Source: an uncultured Granulosicoccaceae bacterium
GTDB lineage: Bacteria > Pseudomonadota > Gammaproteobacteria > Granulosicoccales > Granulosicoccaceae
Assembly: GCA_937998875.1 (NCBI GenBank)
Contig: CALLBO010000026.1
Location: 1 to 64,000 of the forward strand
Length of the DNA: 64,000 nt
Reading direction: 5' to 3'
The notes below the pieces were generated by a model that saw only the letters and a program-made list of their open reading frames with translations, was not told the origin of the DNA and searched no databases. The translations under genes and the position numbers were made by a program. Every line of letters starts with the position of its first letter. Position 1 is the first letter of the stretch. Of the stretch, positions 18,801-27,031 are shown piece by piece.

Positions 18801-20702
18801 TTAGGCAATCATGATCGCTTTGAAGAAATCAGCCAACCCGTCGTAATCACCGACAGGCAGCACGGCGGCTATGTATTGATCCGGCCTTACAATAATTAGC
18901 GCACCACTGTTTCTATCGATTCCACGAGTGTCGTAGATATCTGCTGATTGTTTGGCGCAGAAAATCTTCTCGTAATCGATCAGGCCCAATGCCCCTTTTG
19001 GAGGAACCAGCAGAGAAGGCATTGCCTCAATAGCTAACACACGGTGACCGGCTTGAAATACTGCACGAACATCGAAAACGCTATCAATGTCTGCGTCGCT
19101 TGAGGTGTATTTCACTATGGGGCTATTGCTATTGGTTGCTAGAAAACCGCATAGATTTGCGATTGGTTTATCGGCTTGCCCATTGTCACCTGCAGCGGCA
19201 AAAACAATCAGCCGCCAGCGTCCGTCCGCTTTTATAGTGTGTCCGAGCTGTAGGGGCCTGGCGTCACTCAAGCGTATCACCATTTCAGAATGAAACCGCA
19301 TACCCACCTGTAAGCCAGTAGCCAGCTGCTGGTGTTTAGCAGGCTGTGTGATATCAGACGCACTGTATCGTGTTTCTACACCCGCTGTGTATCGAGCATG
19401 TTTTCTGAAATATTGCTGAAAGAGAAGGGCGGTGTCTTCATCTGTGGGCTTGTCGCTAAACAACCTGGCCATGTCTTTGTCAAAGTTGATCAGTTCAAGC
19501 GCTTTGGCTTGCCTTTCCTGCGAGTAGCTGTGCAGTAAGGCAGGGTTGGCCTGGCCCCTAATAACCGCCGCGAGTTTCCAGCCCAGGTTAAAGGCGTCAG
19601 CCATACCAACATTCATGCCCTGACCGGCCTTGGGGCTGTGGGTATGACATGCATCACCGGCAATAAAAGTATCGGGTAGTTGATTATCCCGCTTTTCATT
19701 GGGCACGTTATCAAATACATCGCATACGCGCTGACCTATTTCATAGGCAGACCACCAGACGAGTTGCCTGACGTCTAACGTGTAGGGTGAAAGGATATCG
19801 CGAGCTTTGTCGGCTAAAAACGTTGGGGTTACGTCAATATCGCTGGCTCTTTCATCGCCTTGAAGCTCACGTAGTTCGATATACATACGAACGAGGTATC
19901 CGCCTTCACGAGGGATGATTAACAGGCTTCCATGTTCAGCAGACTGGATAGCGGCCTTCTTTCGAATATCGGGGAAATCGGTTACCGCAAGAATGTCCAT
20001 AACACCCCATAGCTGCCTTGCAGACTCACCTTTTAGTTGCTGCCCGATAGCCTGCCTGACGATACTACGCGCACTATCGCAACCCACTACATACTTTGCG
20101 TTAATGGTTTCTTTTTTATTAGATTCATCAACACAGTTAAGCGTTGCAATTAGCGGGTAGTCACCTGTTTCTGTACGGGATAGCTTTACGAGTTCACGAT
20201 TGTAGTCAGGGACTAACCGGTGTGAACTGTTGACCATTTTCTCAAGGTAAAAGTCATGGACTCTCGCCTGACTGAGTATAACGTGCGGCATTTCGGACAA
20301 GCCATCCTCTACATCTTGAATAACATCAGCACGTTGCAGGCGGGAGTCGTCTAAATCAGCACTGACTGACCCTGTACTGTTGATCGATGGTCGCCAGAAC
20401 GCTACTTCGTTTACATAGTATGCTTCCTTGAGTACCTTCTCTGCGAAACCAAAAGCTTCAAACATCTCAACAGACCGGCAGGCAATGCCATCGGCCTGGC
20501 CCATCTCAAGCCGGCCGGGTTTACGCTCTACAATACGCGTGCGAATATCCGGAAACTCACTGAGCTGGGCCGCGAGCGTTAACCCTGCGGGCCCACAGCC
20601 GATGATAAGCACATCGACACAGTCTGACGTTTCATTTGATGCCGGTGCGCGCTCAATGACAGATGGGTCACCTGCGCGAAAACCATGTAGATGATACTGC
20701 AT
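18801..20702 (-). CDS. mobA: 3-hydroxybenzoate 4-monooxygenase (MobA type)
   Basis: An FAD/NADPH aromatic hydroxylase of 633 residues, the same size as Comamonas MobA. I recognise extended MobA-like blocks: the N-terminus MQYHLHGFRAGDPS, the FAD loop IIGCGPAGLTLAAQL (33-47), MGQADGIACRSVEMFEAFGF, the FAD-ribityl motif FIAGDACHTHSPKAGQG and the thioredoxin-like C-terminal domain ending in GIDRNSGALIIVRPDQYIAAVLP. The reaction is 3-hydroxybenzoate to protocatechuate. It is second in the minus-strand operon behind the crotonase. A related phenol-type hydroxylase specificity cannot be excluded. Confidence 0.88.
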   Translation of the reverse strand: MQYHLHGFRAGDPSVIERAPASNETSDCVDVLIIGCGPAGLTLAAQLSEFPDIRTRIVERKPGRLEMGQADGIACRSVEMFEAFGFAEKVLKEAYYVNEVAFWRPSINSTGSVSADLDDSRLQRADVIQDVEDGLSEMPHVILSQARVHDFYLEKMVNSSHRLVPDYNRELVKLSRTETGDYPLIATLNCVDESNKKETINAKYVVGCDSARSIVRQAIGQQLKGESARQLWGVMDILAVTDFPDIRKKAAIQSAEHGSLLIIPREGGYLVRMYIELRELQGDERASDIDVTPTFLADKARDILSPYTLDVRQLVWWSAYEIGQRVCDVFDNVPNEKRDNQLPDTFIAGDACHTHSPKAGQGMNVGMADAFNLGWKLAAVIRGQANPALLHSYSQERQAKALELINFDKDMARLFSDKPTDEDTALLFQQYFRKHARYTAGVETRYSASDITQPAKHQQLATGLQVGMRFHSEMVIRLSDARPLQLGHTIKADGRWRLIVFAAAGDNGQADKPIANLCGFLATNSNSPIVKYTSSDADIDSVFDVRAVFQAGHRVLAIEAMPSLLVPPKGALGLIDYEKIFCAKQSADIYDTRGIDRNSGALIIVRPDQYIAAVLPVGDYDGLADFFKAIMIA

Positions 20703-20794
20703 TAGTGTCTATCCTTTGCAGTTTCCAACTGCAGGCAGCATAAAGCTGCAACTCTGTTTGTCACTCGTTTAAATCGAGTTTCAAAAACTTAAGG

Positions 20795-21577
20795 TCAGTT
20801 GAACTTAGGTGGACGCTTTTCTAAAAAAGCACGCAAGCCTTCTTTTGCGCCGTCAGTGGTTTGCGACATAGAAGCGGCAAGACTCTCAGTAAATAGTCCG
20901 TCACTGCGAGACATGTCATTGATACGTGGCAGGGCCTGAATCATTAAGTAGTTGGAGAATGGCGCGTTGTCAGCGATTTTTCTGGCAAGTTTGTGTGCTA
21001 ACGGTAAAGCTTCATCCTCACCTACTGCGTAGTGTGCAAGGCCGAGATCAACTCCGTCTTCGGACCCGTAGCTTCGACCGGTGAGCATCATTTCCCGCAT
21101 CCGGTCTGCACCGAGAATACGACCCATTCGCACTGTCGCGCCACCGCCGACAAATATACCGCGACGACCCTCTGGCAACTGGAAACGCACTGAAGGCTCG
21201 GCTATTCGAACGTGGGTAGAAGCGGCAATTTCAAGGCCGCCACCGATTACCGCACCGGTAAGTGCAGAAATGACTGGTAAACCACCGAACTCAATTACCT
21301 CGGATACCCGGTGCCAGTTACGTGAGTGGTAGACACCTTCCACAGGCTCTCTTTGTTCATGCTCTTCAAGGTCGAGCCCGGCACAGAAATGCCCGCCGCT
21401 GCCAGTGAGGATAACGGCCTTGGCTTCTTTAGGAGGTTTTGAAAAAAACCGATCCAGCTCATCGATCAGCGCATCGTTCATTGCGTTGCGTTTTTCCGGC
21501 CGGTTAATCGTGACGGTGACTATGTCGGCATCTGTCTCCACTAGAATCATCTTATAAGGCTGACTACTATCTGACAT
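20795..21577 (-). CDS. Enoyl-CoA hydratase/isomerase (crotonase) family protein
   Basis: A 260-residue crotonase fold. The oxyanion-hole segments are GGHFCAGLDLEEH (near 65-77) and AVIGGGLEIAASTHVRIAE (near 108-126); PEGRRGIFVGGGATVRM supplies the second half of the active site. In this locus it is the likely hydratase converting a cinnamoyl-type CoA to the 3-hydroxy-3-aryl-propanoyl-CoA. A retro-aldol hydroxycinnamoyl-CoA lyase role is also possible, but the SDR and amidohydrolase favour the beta-oxidative version. It is first gene of the minus-strand operon, whose promoter region contains operator copy 2. Confidence 0.85.
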   Translation of the reverse strand: MSDSSQPYKMILVETDADIVTVTINRPEKRNAMNDALIDELDRFFSKPPKEAKAVILTGSGGHFCAGLDLEEHEQREPVEGVYHSRNWHRVSEVIEFGGLPVISALTGAVIGGGLEIAASTHVRIAEPSVRFQLPEGRRGIFVGGGATVRMGRILGADRMREMMLTGRSYGSEDGVDLGLAHYAVGEDEALPLAHKLARKIADNAPFSNYLMIQALPRINDMSRSDGLFTESLAASMSQTTDGAKEGLRAFLEKRPPKFN

Positions 21578-21661
21578 GGCGTGTCTCTCAATGACGGTAC
21601 TGGGTATGGCGGAATCCGGAGGTTCCAGGCAGGTACTTTAACGATGGCGCTGAAATTATTT

Positions 21662-21676
21662 GTTATATAGTATAAC
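21662..21676. promoter_or_regulatory. Candidate MarR operator, copy 2, in a divergent promoter region
   Basis: GTTATA-TAG-TATAAC, a perfect inverted repeat, lies between the divergent crotonase-mobA operon (start 21577) and the amidohydrolase operon (start 21728). It almost duplicates the site before the SDR-marR-ligase operon. One site here could control both divergent operons. Confidence 0.7.
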
Positions 21677-21727
21677 GATTACTGTGTCTGACAAAATCCA
21701 GATTGAAACTTAAGGAACAGCACCGGA

Positions 21728-22615
21728 ATGGTAGATTTCGCGAAAGTCAAAGCAATCGATTTCCACACCCATGCGGAAGAGCCGTGCAATGAGTGTCGCG
21801 ACGACGGCTACAACGAATTTCAGACCGGTATGGCGGCTTATTTTAAAAACCCCGCTGGCGCTGAAGGAATGTTGCCAACAGTGCAGGACACGGCAGCTTA
21901 TTACCGTGAACGCAATATAGCGGCCGTGATATTCCCGGTAGATGCCGAACGGGAAACCGGGTTTAAACGTTATTCAAACGAAGAAGTAGCAAGCCTTTGC
22001 GCAGAAAACGATGACATCTTAATACCGTTTGCGTCTATTGACCCACACAAAGGCAAAGCGGGGGCTCGCGAAGTCAAAAGGCTGGTAAGAGACTTTGGCG
22101 TTAAGGGCTTTAAGTTCCATCCAACCATGCAAGGCTTTTTTCCGAACGACAGGGAAGCCTGTTACACGGTGCTTGAAGCCTGCGCTGAAGAAGGGGTAAT
22201 CACCCTTTTTCACACCGGGCAAACCGGCGTTGGTTCCGGTATGCGCGGTGGCATGGGTATGCGACTCAAGTATTCCAACCCGATGCATCTGGATGATGTC
22301 GCTGTTGATTTCCCTGACATGCCAATTATCCTGGCGCACCCGTCATTTCCGTGGACTGAAGAAGGACTGGCGGTAGCGCAGCATAAGCCGAACGTGTACT
22401 ACGATATGTCTGGCTGGTCGCCTAAGTATTTTCCGGAAACCTTTATACGCTACGCAAACTCTATTCTAAAAAAGAAGATGCTGTTTGGATCAGACTGGCC
22501 GGCGATTACCCCTGACCGCTGGCTTGCAGACTTTGAGAACGCACCGTTCAAAGATGAAGTAAGACCATTAATTCTTAAAGAAAACGCACTTCGATTGTTG
22601 AATCCAAACGATTGA
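21728..22615 (+). CDS. Amidohydrolase-family protein, likely aryl beta-ketoacyl-CoA hydrolase
   Basis: A 295-residue amidohydrolase-2 (ACMSD-type) TIM barrel. The metal pair is His13/His15 in DFHTHAEEP; later ligand segments are GFKFHPTMQGF, TLFHTGQTG, ILAHPSFPW and the aspartate of LFGSDWPAI. ACMSD relatives are decarboxylases, but the closest functional precedent for this gene set is the CouO-type hydrolase of p-coumarate catabolism, which splits an aryl beta-ketoacyl-CoA to hydroxybenzoate. That role fits the SDR, crotonase and ligase nearby and is inferred. It is first in the plus-strand operon. Confidence 0.8.
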   Translation: MVDFAKVKAIDFHTHAEEPCNECRDDGYNEFQTGMAAYFKNPAGAEGMLPTVQDTAAYYRERNIAAVIFPVDAERETGFKRYSNEEVASLCAENDDILIPFASIDPHKGKAGAREVKRLVRDFGVKGFKFHPTMQGFFPNDREACYTVLEACAEEGVITLFHTGQTGVGSGMRGGMGMRLKYSNPMHLDDVAVDFPDMPIILAHPSFPWTEEGLAVAQHKPNVYYDMSGWSPKYFPETFIRYANSILKKKMLFGSDWPAITPDRWLADFENAPFKDEVRPLILKENALRLLNPND

Positions 22616-22669
22616 GCGTTGGGTGCAATCGATTTTTAAGCGTAACCAGCCCGGCAAGATACGGACACT

Positions 22670-24202
22670 ATGACCCCATTCAAAGCACCACTTGAGGATA
22701 TTCTGTTTTCCCTGCGCTTGGTTGCACAAGCCGATGAAGAGTGGGATGAGACAACAGCTACAGACATATTGGGTCACTTTAGCGCTTTTGCCGAGAATGC
22801 TCTGGCACCACTTAACGCCACGGGTGATCGGGAAGGCGCGCAGCTGATTGATGGCAGGGTGCAAATGCCCAAAGGCTTTAAAGAAGCCTACAAGCAGCTG
22901 ATAGAAGATGGCTGGCAAGGGTTAAGTGCACCGGAAGAGTTTGGTGGCGCTGGCGTTTCCAGGCTTATTGCTGCCGGTGTATCGGAAATCTTTTCCGGTG
23001 CTAATCACGCCATGCAAATGGTCTGCAATCTGGTACCCGGGGCAATCACAACCCTGCGTCTGTTTGGCACGGCAGAACAACAAGCCCGCTGGATTCCGAA
23101 ACTCGCTTCCGGTGAATGTTTATCGACCATGTGTTTAACCGAACCTGCAGCAGGTTCTGATCTCTCTGCGATCAAGTGTCGGGCAGAGCAGGCAGGTGAA
23201 AGTTGGGTTATTAACGGTGAGAAAATATTTATATCAGGCGGAGATCAGAATTTATCAAAAGATATCCTGCACCTCGTGCTGGCTCGCTCAGGCGGGCCGG
23301 GTATAAAAGGGCTGTCACTTTTTCTTTGTCCGGCTCAACCGGAAGTCACTATCACGCGAATTGAAAGTAAGCTCGGCTTGCATGCATCTCCTACCTGCCA
23401 AATGCTGTTTAGTGATGCCGGGGCAGAGTTAGTAGGTGAAGAGGGGGCAGGGCTGCTGGCTATGTTCAAGTTAATGAATCATGCACGTATAGATGTAGCG
23501 CTTCAGGGTGTCGCCCATGCATCTAATGCCGCTTATCAATCTTATCACTATGCGTGCGATCGCAAGCAGGGCCGAGGCCCTGACGGTCAAACTGCACGCT
23601 TGAGTGATCATGCAGATGTGCAGCGCATGCTGGATGAACAGAAGATACTGGCAATAGGCGCGCGAGCCATGTGCCATATCGCTCTTAAAGAATCAATGAA
23701 AGGTCAAAGGCCAGCTCTTGTCGAGATACTGACCTCACTGTGTAAAGTGACTGGCTCAGAAGCAGGTATTCGAGCCGCTGATCTCGGTATTCAGATTATG
23801 GGAGGATATGGATACCTTACCGAGTACGGCGTGGACCAGATTTGGCGCGATGCTAGAATTACAGCAATCTATGAAGGTGCGAATGGTATTCATGAGCGCA
23901 CTATCGTGACCAGAGGCTTGCAATCCGGCACTGGCGCGGAAGATTTCGCTGACCTGATGAATGAGCTGGCAGATGGTGATTCAATAATTAAAGAGGGTAC
24001 CGACCGCTGGTTAGGTGTAGTGCAGCAGTTAAGGTCTGCAAAAGACCCCACTTCACAGGCGCATAATTTTTGTAATCTTACACGGGAGCTTTTTCAGCAA
24101 GCTACCTGGGTGCGGATTGCCGCGGTTGCAGATCATCATCCAGACACTGACGAGTTAAAACGTTTTTGCAAAAGCGTTTTAACTCCTGATAAGTTGTCTT
24201 GA
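22670..24202 (+). CDS. Acyl-CoA dehydrogenase
   Basis: An FAD enzyme of 510 residues. The fold signatures are CLTEPAAGSDLSAIKCRA (near 155-172) and IQIMGGYGYLTEYGVDQIWRDARITAIYEGANGIHERT, with the catalytic glutamate in the YEGANGI segment. It belongs to the long FadE/DmdC-like branch, though it is shorter than the usual 580-600 residues at the C-terminus. In the cluster it could desaturate an aryl-propanoyl-CoA to the cinnamoyl-CoA, letting saturated phenylpropionates enter. It is 54 bases downstream of the amidohydrolase. Confidence 0.88.
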   Translation: MTPFKAPLEDILFSLRLVAQADEEWDETTATDILGHFSAFAENALAPLNATGDREGAQLIDGRVQMPKGFKEAYKQLIEDGWQGLSAPEEFGGAGVSRLIAAGVSEIFSGANHAMQMVCNLVPGAITTLRLFGTAEQQARWIPKLASGECLSTMCLTEPAAGSDLSAIKCRAEQAGESWVINGEKIFISGGDQNLSKDILHLVLARSGGPGIKGLSLFLCPAQPEVTITRIESKLGLHASPTCQMLFSDAGAELVGEEGAGLLAMFKLMNHARIDVALQGVAHASNAAYQSYHYACDRKQGRGPDGQTARLSDHADVQRMLDEQKILAIGARAMCHIALKESMKGQRPALVEILTSLCKVTGSEAGIRAADLGIQIMGGYGYLTEYGVDQIWRDARITAIYEGANGIHERTIVTRGLQSGTGAEDFADLMNELADGDSIIKEGTDRWLGVVQQLRSAKDPTSQAHNFCNLTRELFQQATWVRIAAVADHHPDTDELKRFCKSVLTPDKLS

Positions 24203-24264
24203 TTAACGCGGCTGGTAGAAAGCGATGCCTGACACAACTAAAAATTGTTCTTTACCGCTGATCT

Positions 24265-24645
24265 GTGCAAAAACTGAAGACAGACATACCGCGAATTGTT
24301 GTAGCTGCGCGTGACTACCTCGTATTGGCTGTTGCCGGTGGTGTTGTTGAGGAAGCAGGAACTTTTTCACAGGTGCTTAGAAATTTTCATACCGTTTGGC
24401 TAAAAGCGAAGCCATCCAAACACATGGAGCGGGTGCGCGCACAAGGTGATCTGCGCCCGATGGCCGGAAACCCCCAAGCCATGGAACAATTACGCAAAAT
24501 ACTAGTGGCTAGAGAGTCCAGCTACTGTCAGGCAGAATACCATCTGGATACCAGTGACAAAAAGATAGATATATCATTGATCGAACTGTGCGAATTAATT
24601 CGTTCGCTCGGAATTCTTTTGGACAGTAACACGATATCAAAATGA
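24265..24645 (+). pseudogene. Orphan C-terminal half of a BoxR/BzdR-type regulator (shikimate-kinase-like domain)
   Basis: The 126-residue frame (GTG start) matches the end of BoxR/BzdR regulators, which fuse an XRE helix-turn-helix to a shikimate-kinase-like domain that binds benzoyl-CoA. Visible blocks are AVAGGVVEEAGTFSQVLRNFHTVWLKAKPSKHM, VRAQGDLRPMAG and MEQLRKILVARESSYCQAEYHLDTS. The DNA-binding domain and the Walker-A P-loop are missing, and the preceding 60 bases do not encode them. It is either a decayed regulator or a retained stand-alone domain. It sits between the acyl-CoA dehydrogenase and the FadB-like gene. Confidence 0.75.
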
Positions 24646-24670
24646 CAGTAACAACAATCAGAGCTTTGTT

Positions 24671-26728
24671 ATGAGCGTAACCACACGTCGTGAAGGCAGT
24701 GTTGGCTATGTAGAGATCGACAATGCGCCTGTAAACGCCATTGGTCTATCGGTGCGTAGTGGTTTACAACAGGCAGTGGATTGGGCCGAACGTGAAAACC
24801 TTGAACGCGTCATAGTTAGTGGTAAAGGTGGTATGTTTGCCGCCGGTGCGGATGCCAAAGAGTTTGACAGTGCACCGGTCGAACCACATCTGCCGGATGT
24901 ACTTAATGCTATCGAGGATAGTTACGTCCCATGGATAGCGGCTATTGAAGGTGTGGCGCTTGGTGGCGGTGCGGAAATAGCGCTGGCGTGTCCTATGCGG
25001 ATTATGGCCCCAAAGGCCCGTATTGGATTTCCTGAAGTCACTCTTGGTGTTATCCCTGGTGCGGGTGGCACGCAACGACTACCGCGCCTGATTGGTCTTT
25101 CCAATGCGCTGAATGCAGTCACTGGTGGAAAACCACTGAATGCGCAGACAGCTTTAAAGATGGGGTTAGTACAAGCTGTGAAAAGCGAGCCTGTCGAGGC
25201 GGCCTTTATGGTCAATAGCGAAGCGCTCGTTACTATTGTGCCGGTATCCGAGCTGCCGGAACCCGCTATCGATCTGGAAGTTCTAAACACTGCACGCAAG
25301 ACCGTAAACACGAAACAAGCTGGCCAGATTGCACCACTTCGGGCCATAGAAGTTATGGAGGCGGGTTTGAGTTTACCGTTTCGGGAGGGGCTGGCATTAG
25401 AGCGTCAGGCATTCCTGGAGTTACGAAGTTCAGATCAGGCTAAGGCCCTGCGACATATCTTTTTTGCTGAGCGCGCTGCCAAAACACCCTCCAACATCAT
25501 CGCAGAGCCAGTGGTACCAGAACATATAGCGGTAGTGGGTGGCGGCACAATGGGTTCGGGTATTGCCTATGCGGTACTGAACGCGGGCTTTCGAGTCACC
25601 GTTTTAGAAACCGATAGTGAAGGCGTTAAACGTGCCCGTGAGAATGTAGAGAAGGTAGTAGAGGCAAGCCTTAAGCGTGGGCTAATTGATGAGAACAAAG
25701 CTAACGAGCGCCGTGCGCTTTTTTCAGCGAGCACAAACTACGCAGATGTTTCTGATGCAACACTTGCCATTGAAGCCGCGTTTGAAAGCATGGCGGTAAA
25801 GTGCCAGGTATTTGCAGCATTGGAGCAATCGCTTCCTGCCGGAGCGATTATCGCAAGCAACACGTCCTATCTTGATATAAACGAGATAGCTGATTCTTTA
25901 TCAGATCCTGCAAGAGTTATAGGACTTCATTTTTTTGCTCCTGCTCACATCATGAAACTGCTGGAAATAGTACGCGGAAATAAAACATCGGATATTGCGA
26001 TTACAACGGCTTTTGCATTGGCAAAACGGCTTCGCAAGGTGCCGGTCGTAGTCGGTGTCTGCGACGGGTTTGTCGGTAACCGGATACTTGCCCGTTATCG
26101 CGAAGCAGCAGATACTTTATTAATAGATGGCTCAACCCCGTGGGAGATCGATGAAGCAATGGTTGAATTCGGCTACGCCATGGGCCCATACGCTGCGCAA
26201 GACCTGTCGGGACTCGACATAGCTCATGCAAATCGACGCAGACAGGATGCAACACGTGACCCGGCACGTCGCTATATACCAATCGCTGACCGTATGGTTG
26301 AGTTAGGCAAATTAGGTCGGAAAACAGGCGCAGGGTGGTATCGTTACCCGGGTGGTAACGGCAGAGTGGAAGATCCTGTCGTTGCGGATCTTGGTATTGA
26401 AGAGGCGCACTTCGCCGGTATAGAACGAGTCGAGTACTCAGCAGATGAGATCCGTGAGCGCTTGACGCTGGCTATGATAAACGAAGCTTCAGATATTCTC
26501 CACGAGGGGATAGCGCAAAGCGCTGCTGATATTGATCTCGTTACTGTCTTTGGCTACGGGTTTCCCCGATGGCGTGGTGGTTTGATGCACTATGCTGACA
26601 CACTGGGTGCTAAAGAAATTGTCTCGAGGCTTACGAGGTTAGGAAATGAAGATGCCATAGCCTGGAAGATAAGCCCGTTGTTATCGCACTGCTCAGAAAA
26701 TGGAATTCCTTTGTGCGACGTCGGCTAA
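24671..26728 (+). CDS. FadB/FadJ-like enoyl-CoA hydratase / 3-hydroxyacyl-CoA dehydrogenase
   Basis: A bifunctional beta-oxidation protein of 685 residues. The N-terminal crotonase domain (about 1-190) shows GGMFAAGADAKEF and GVALGGGAEIALACPMRI. A linker leads to the NAD-binding motif VVGGGTMGSGIAYAV (near 290), and the dehydrogenase carries the catalytic HFFAPAHIMKLLEIV and GVCDGFVGNRI segments. It duplicates activities of the separate crotonase and SDR, so it may handle a different chain or complete beta-oxidation. It starts 25 bases after the BoxR-like remnant. Confidence 0.92.
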   Translation: MSVTTRREGSVGYVEIDNAPVNAIGLSVRSGLQQAVDWAERENLERVIVSGKGGMFAAGADAKEFDSAPVEPHLPDVLNAIEDSYVPWIAAIEGVALGGGAEIALACPMRIMAPKARIGFPEVTLGVIPGAGGTQRLPRLIGLSNALNAVTGGKPLNAQTALKMGLVQAVKSEPVEAAFMVNSEALVTIVPVSELPEPAIDLEVLNTARKTVNTKQAGQIAPLRAIEVMEAGLSLPFREGLALERQAFLELRSSDQAKALRHIFFAERAAKTPSNIIAEPVVPEHIAVVGGGTMGSGIAYAVLNAGFRVTVLETDSEGVKRARENVEKVVEASLKRGLIDENKANERRALFSASTNYADVSDATLAIEAAFESMAVKCQVFAALEQSLPAGAIIASNTSYLDINEIADSLSDPARVIGLHFFAPAHIMKLLEIVRGNKTSDIAITTAFALAKRLRKVPVVVGVCDGFVGNRILARYREAADTLLIDGSTPWEIDEAMVEFGYAMGPYAAQDLSGLDIAHANRRRQDATRDPARRYIPIADRMVELGKLGRKTGAGWYRYPGGNGRVEDPVVADLGIEEAHFAGIERVEYSADEIRERLTLAMINEASDILHEGIAQSAADIDLVTVFGYGFPRWRGGLMHYADTLGAKEIVSRLTRLGNEDAIAWKISPLLSHCSENGIPLCDVG

Positions 26729-27031
26729 GTCGGAATGAAGTATTTACAAACAACTATAAAACAGGAAATTCGTCGCTGTGCGCAACGCAGAGTAGATTTC
26801 AGTTGAACAAGATTGCAGATTTCTGCAGAAGATCAGCTCAGACTCATCTGAACGTTGTGCAGTCAGCCGACAGGCCGCTCTCAAACAGAAAATGGCGCGA
26901 AAAGGTTTCTCTGAAGGGTTAAAACTAAGTTATAGTCGGAGAGAGGGCTCTATCGTTCCGGTGGCGCTCAGAAGTATGCGGGACAAGCCCTGCTTTACCG
27001 TTTACTGCATTACTTAACTGGAGGAAAAAAT
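26729..27031. other. Intergenic region before the peptide ABC operon
   Basis: About 300 bases with no supported gene. It should hold the promoter of the substrate-binding protein; GGAGG lies seven bases before the ATG at 27032. I see no strong palindrome. Confidence 0.3.
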
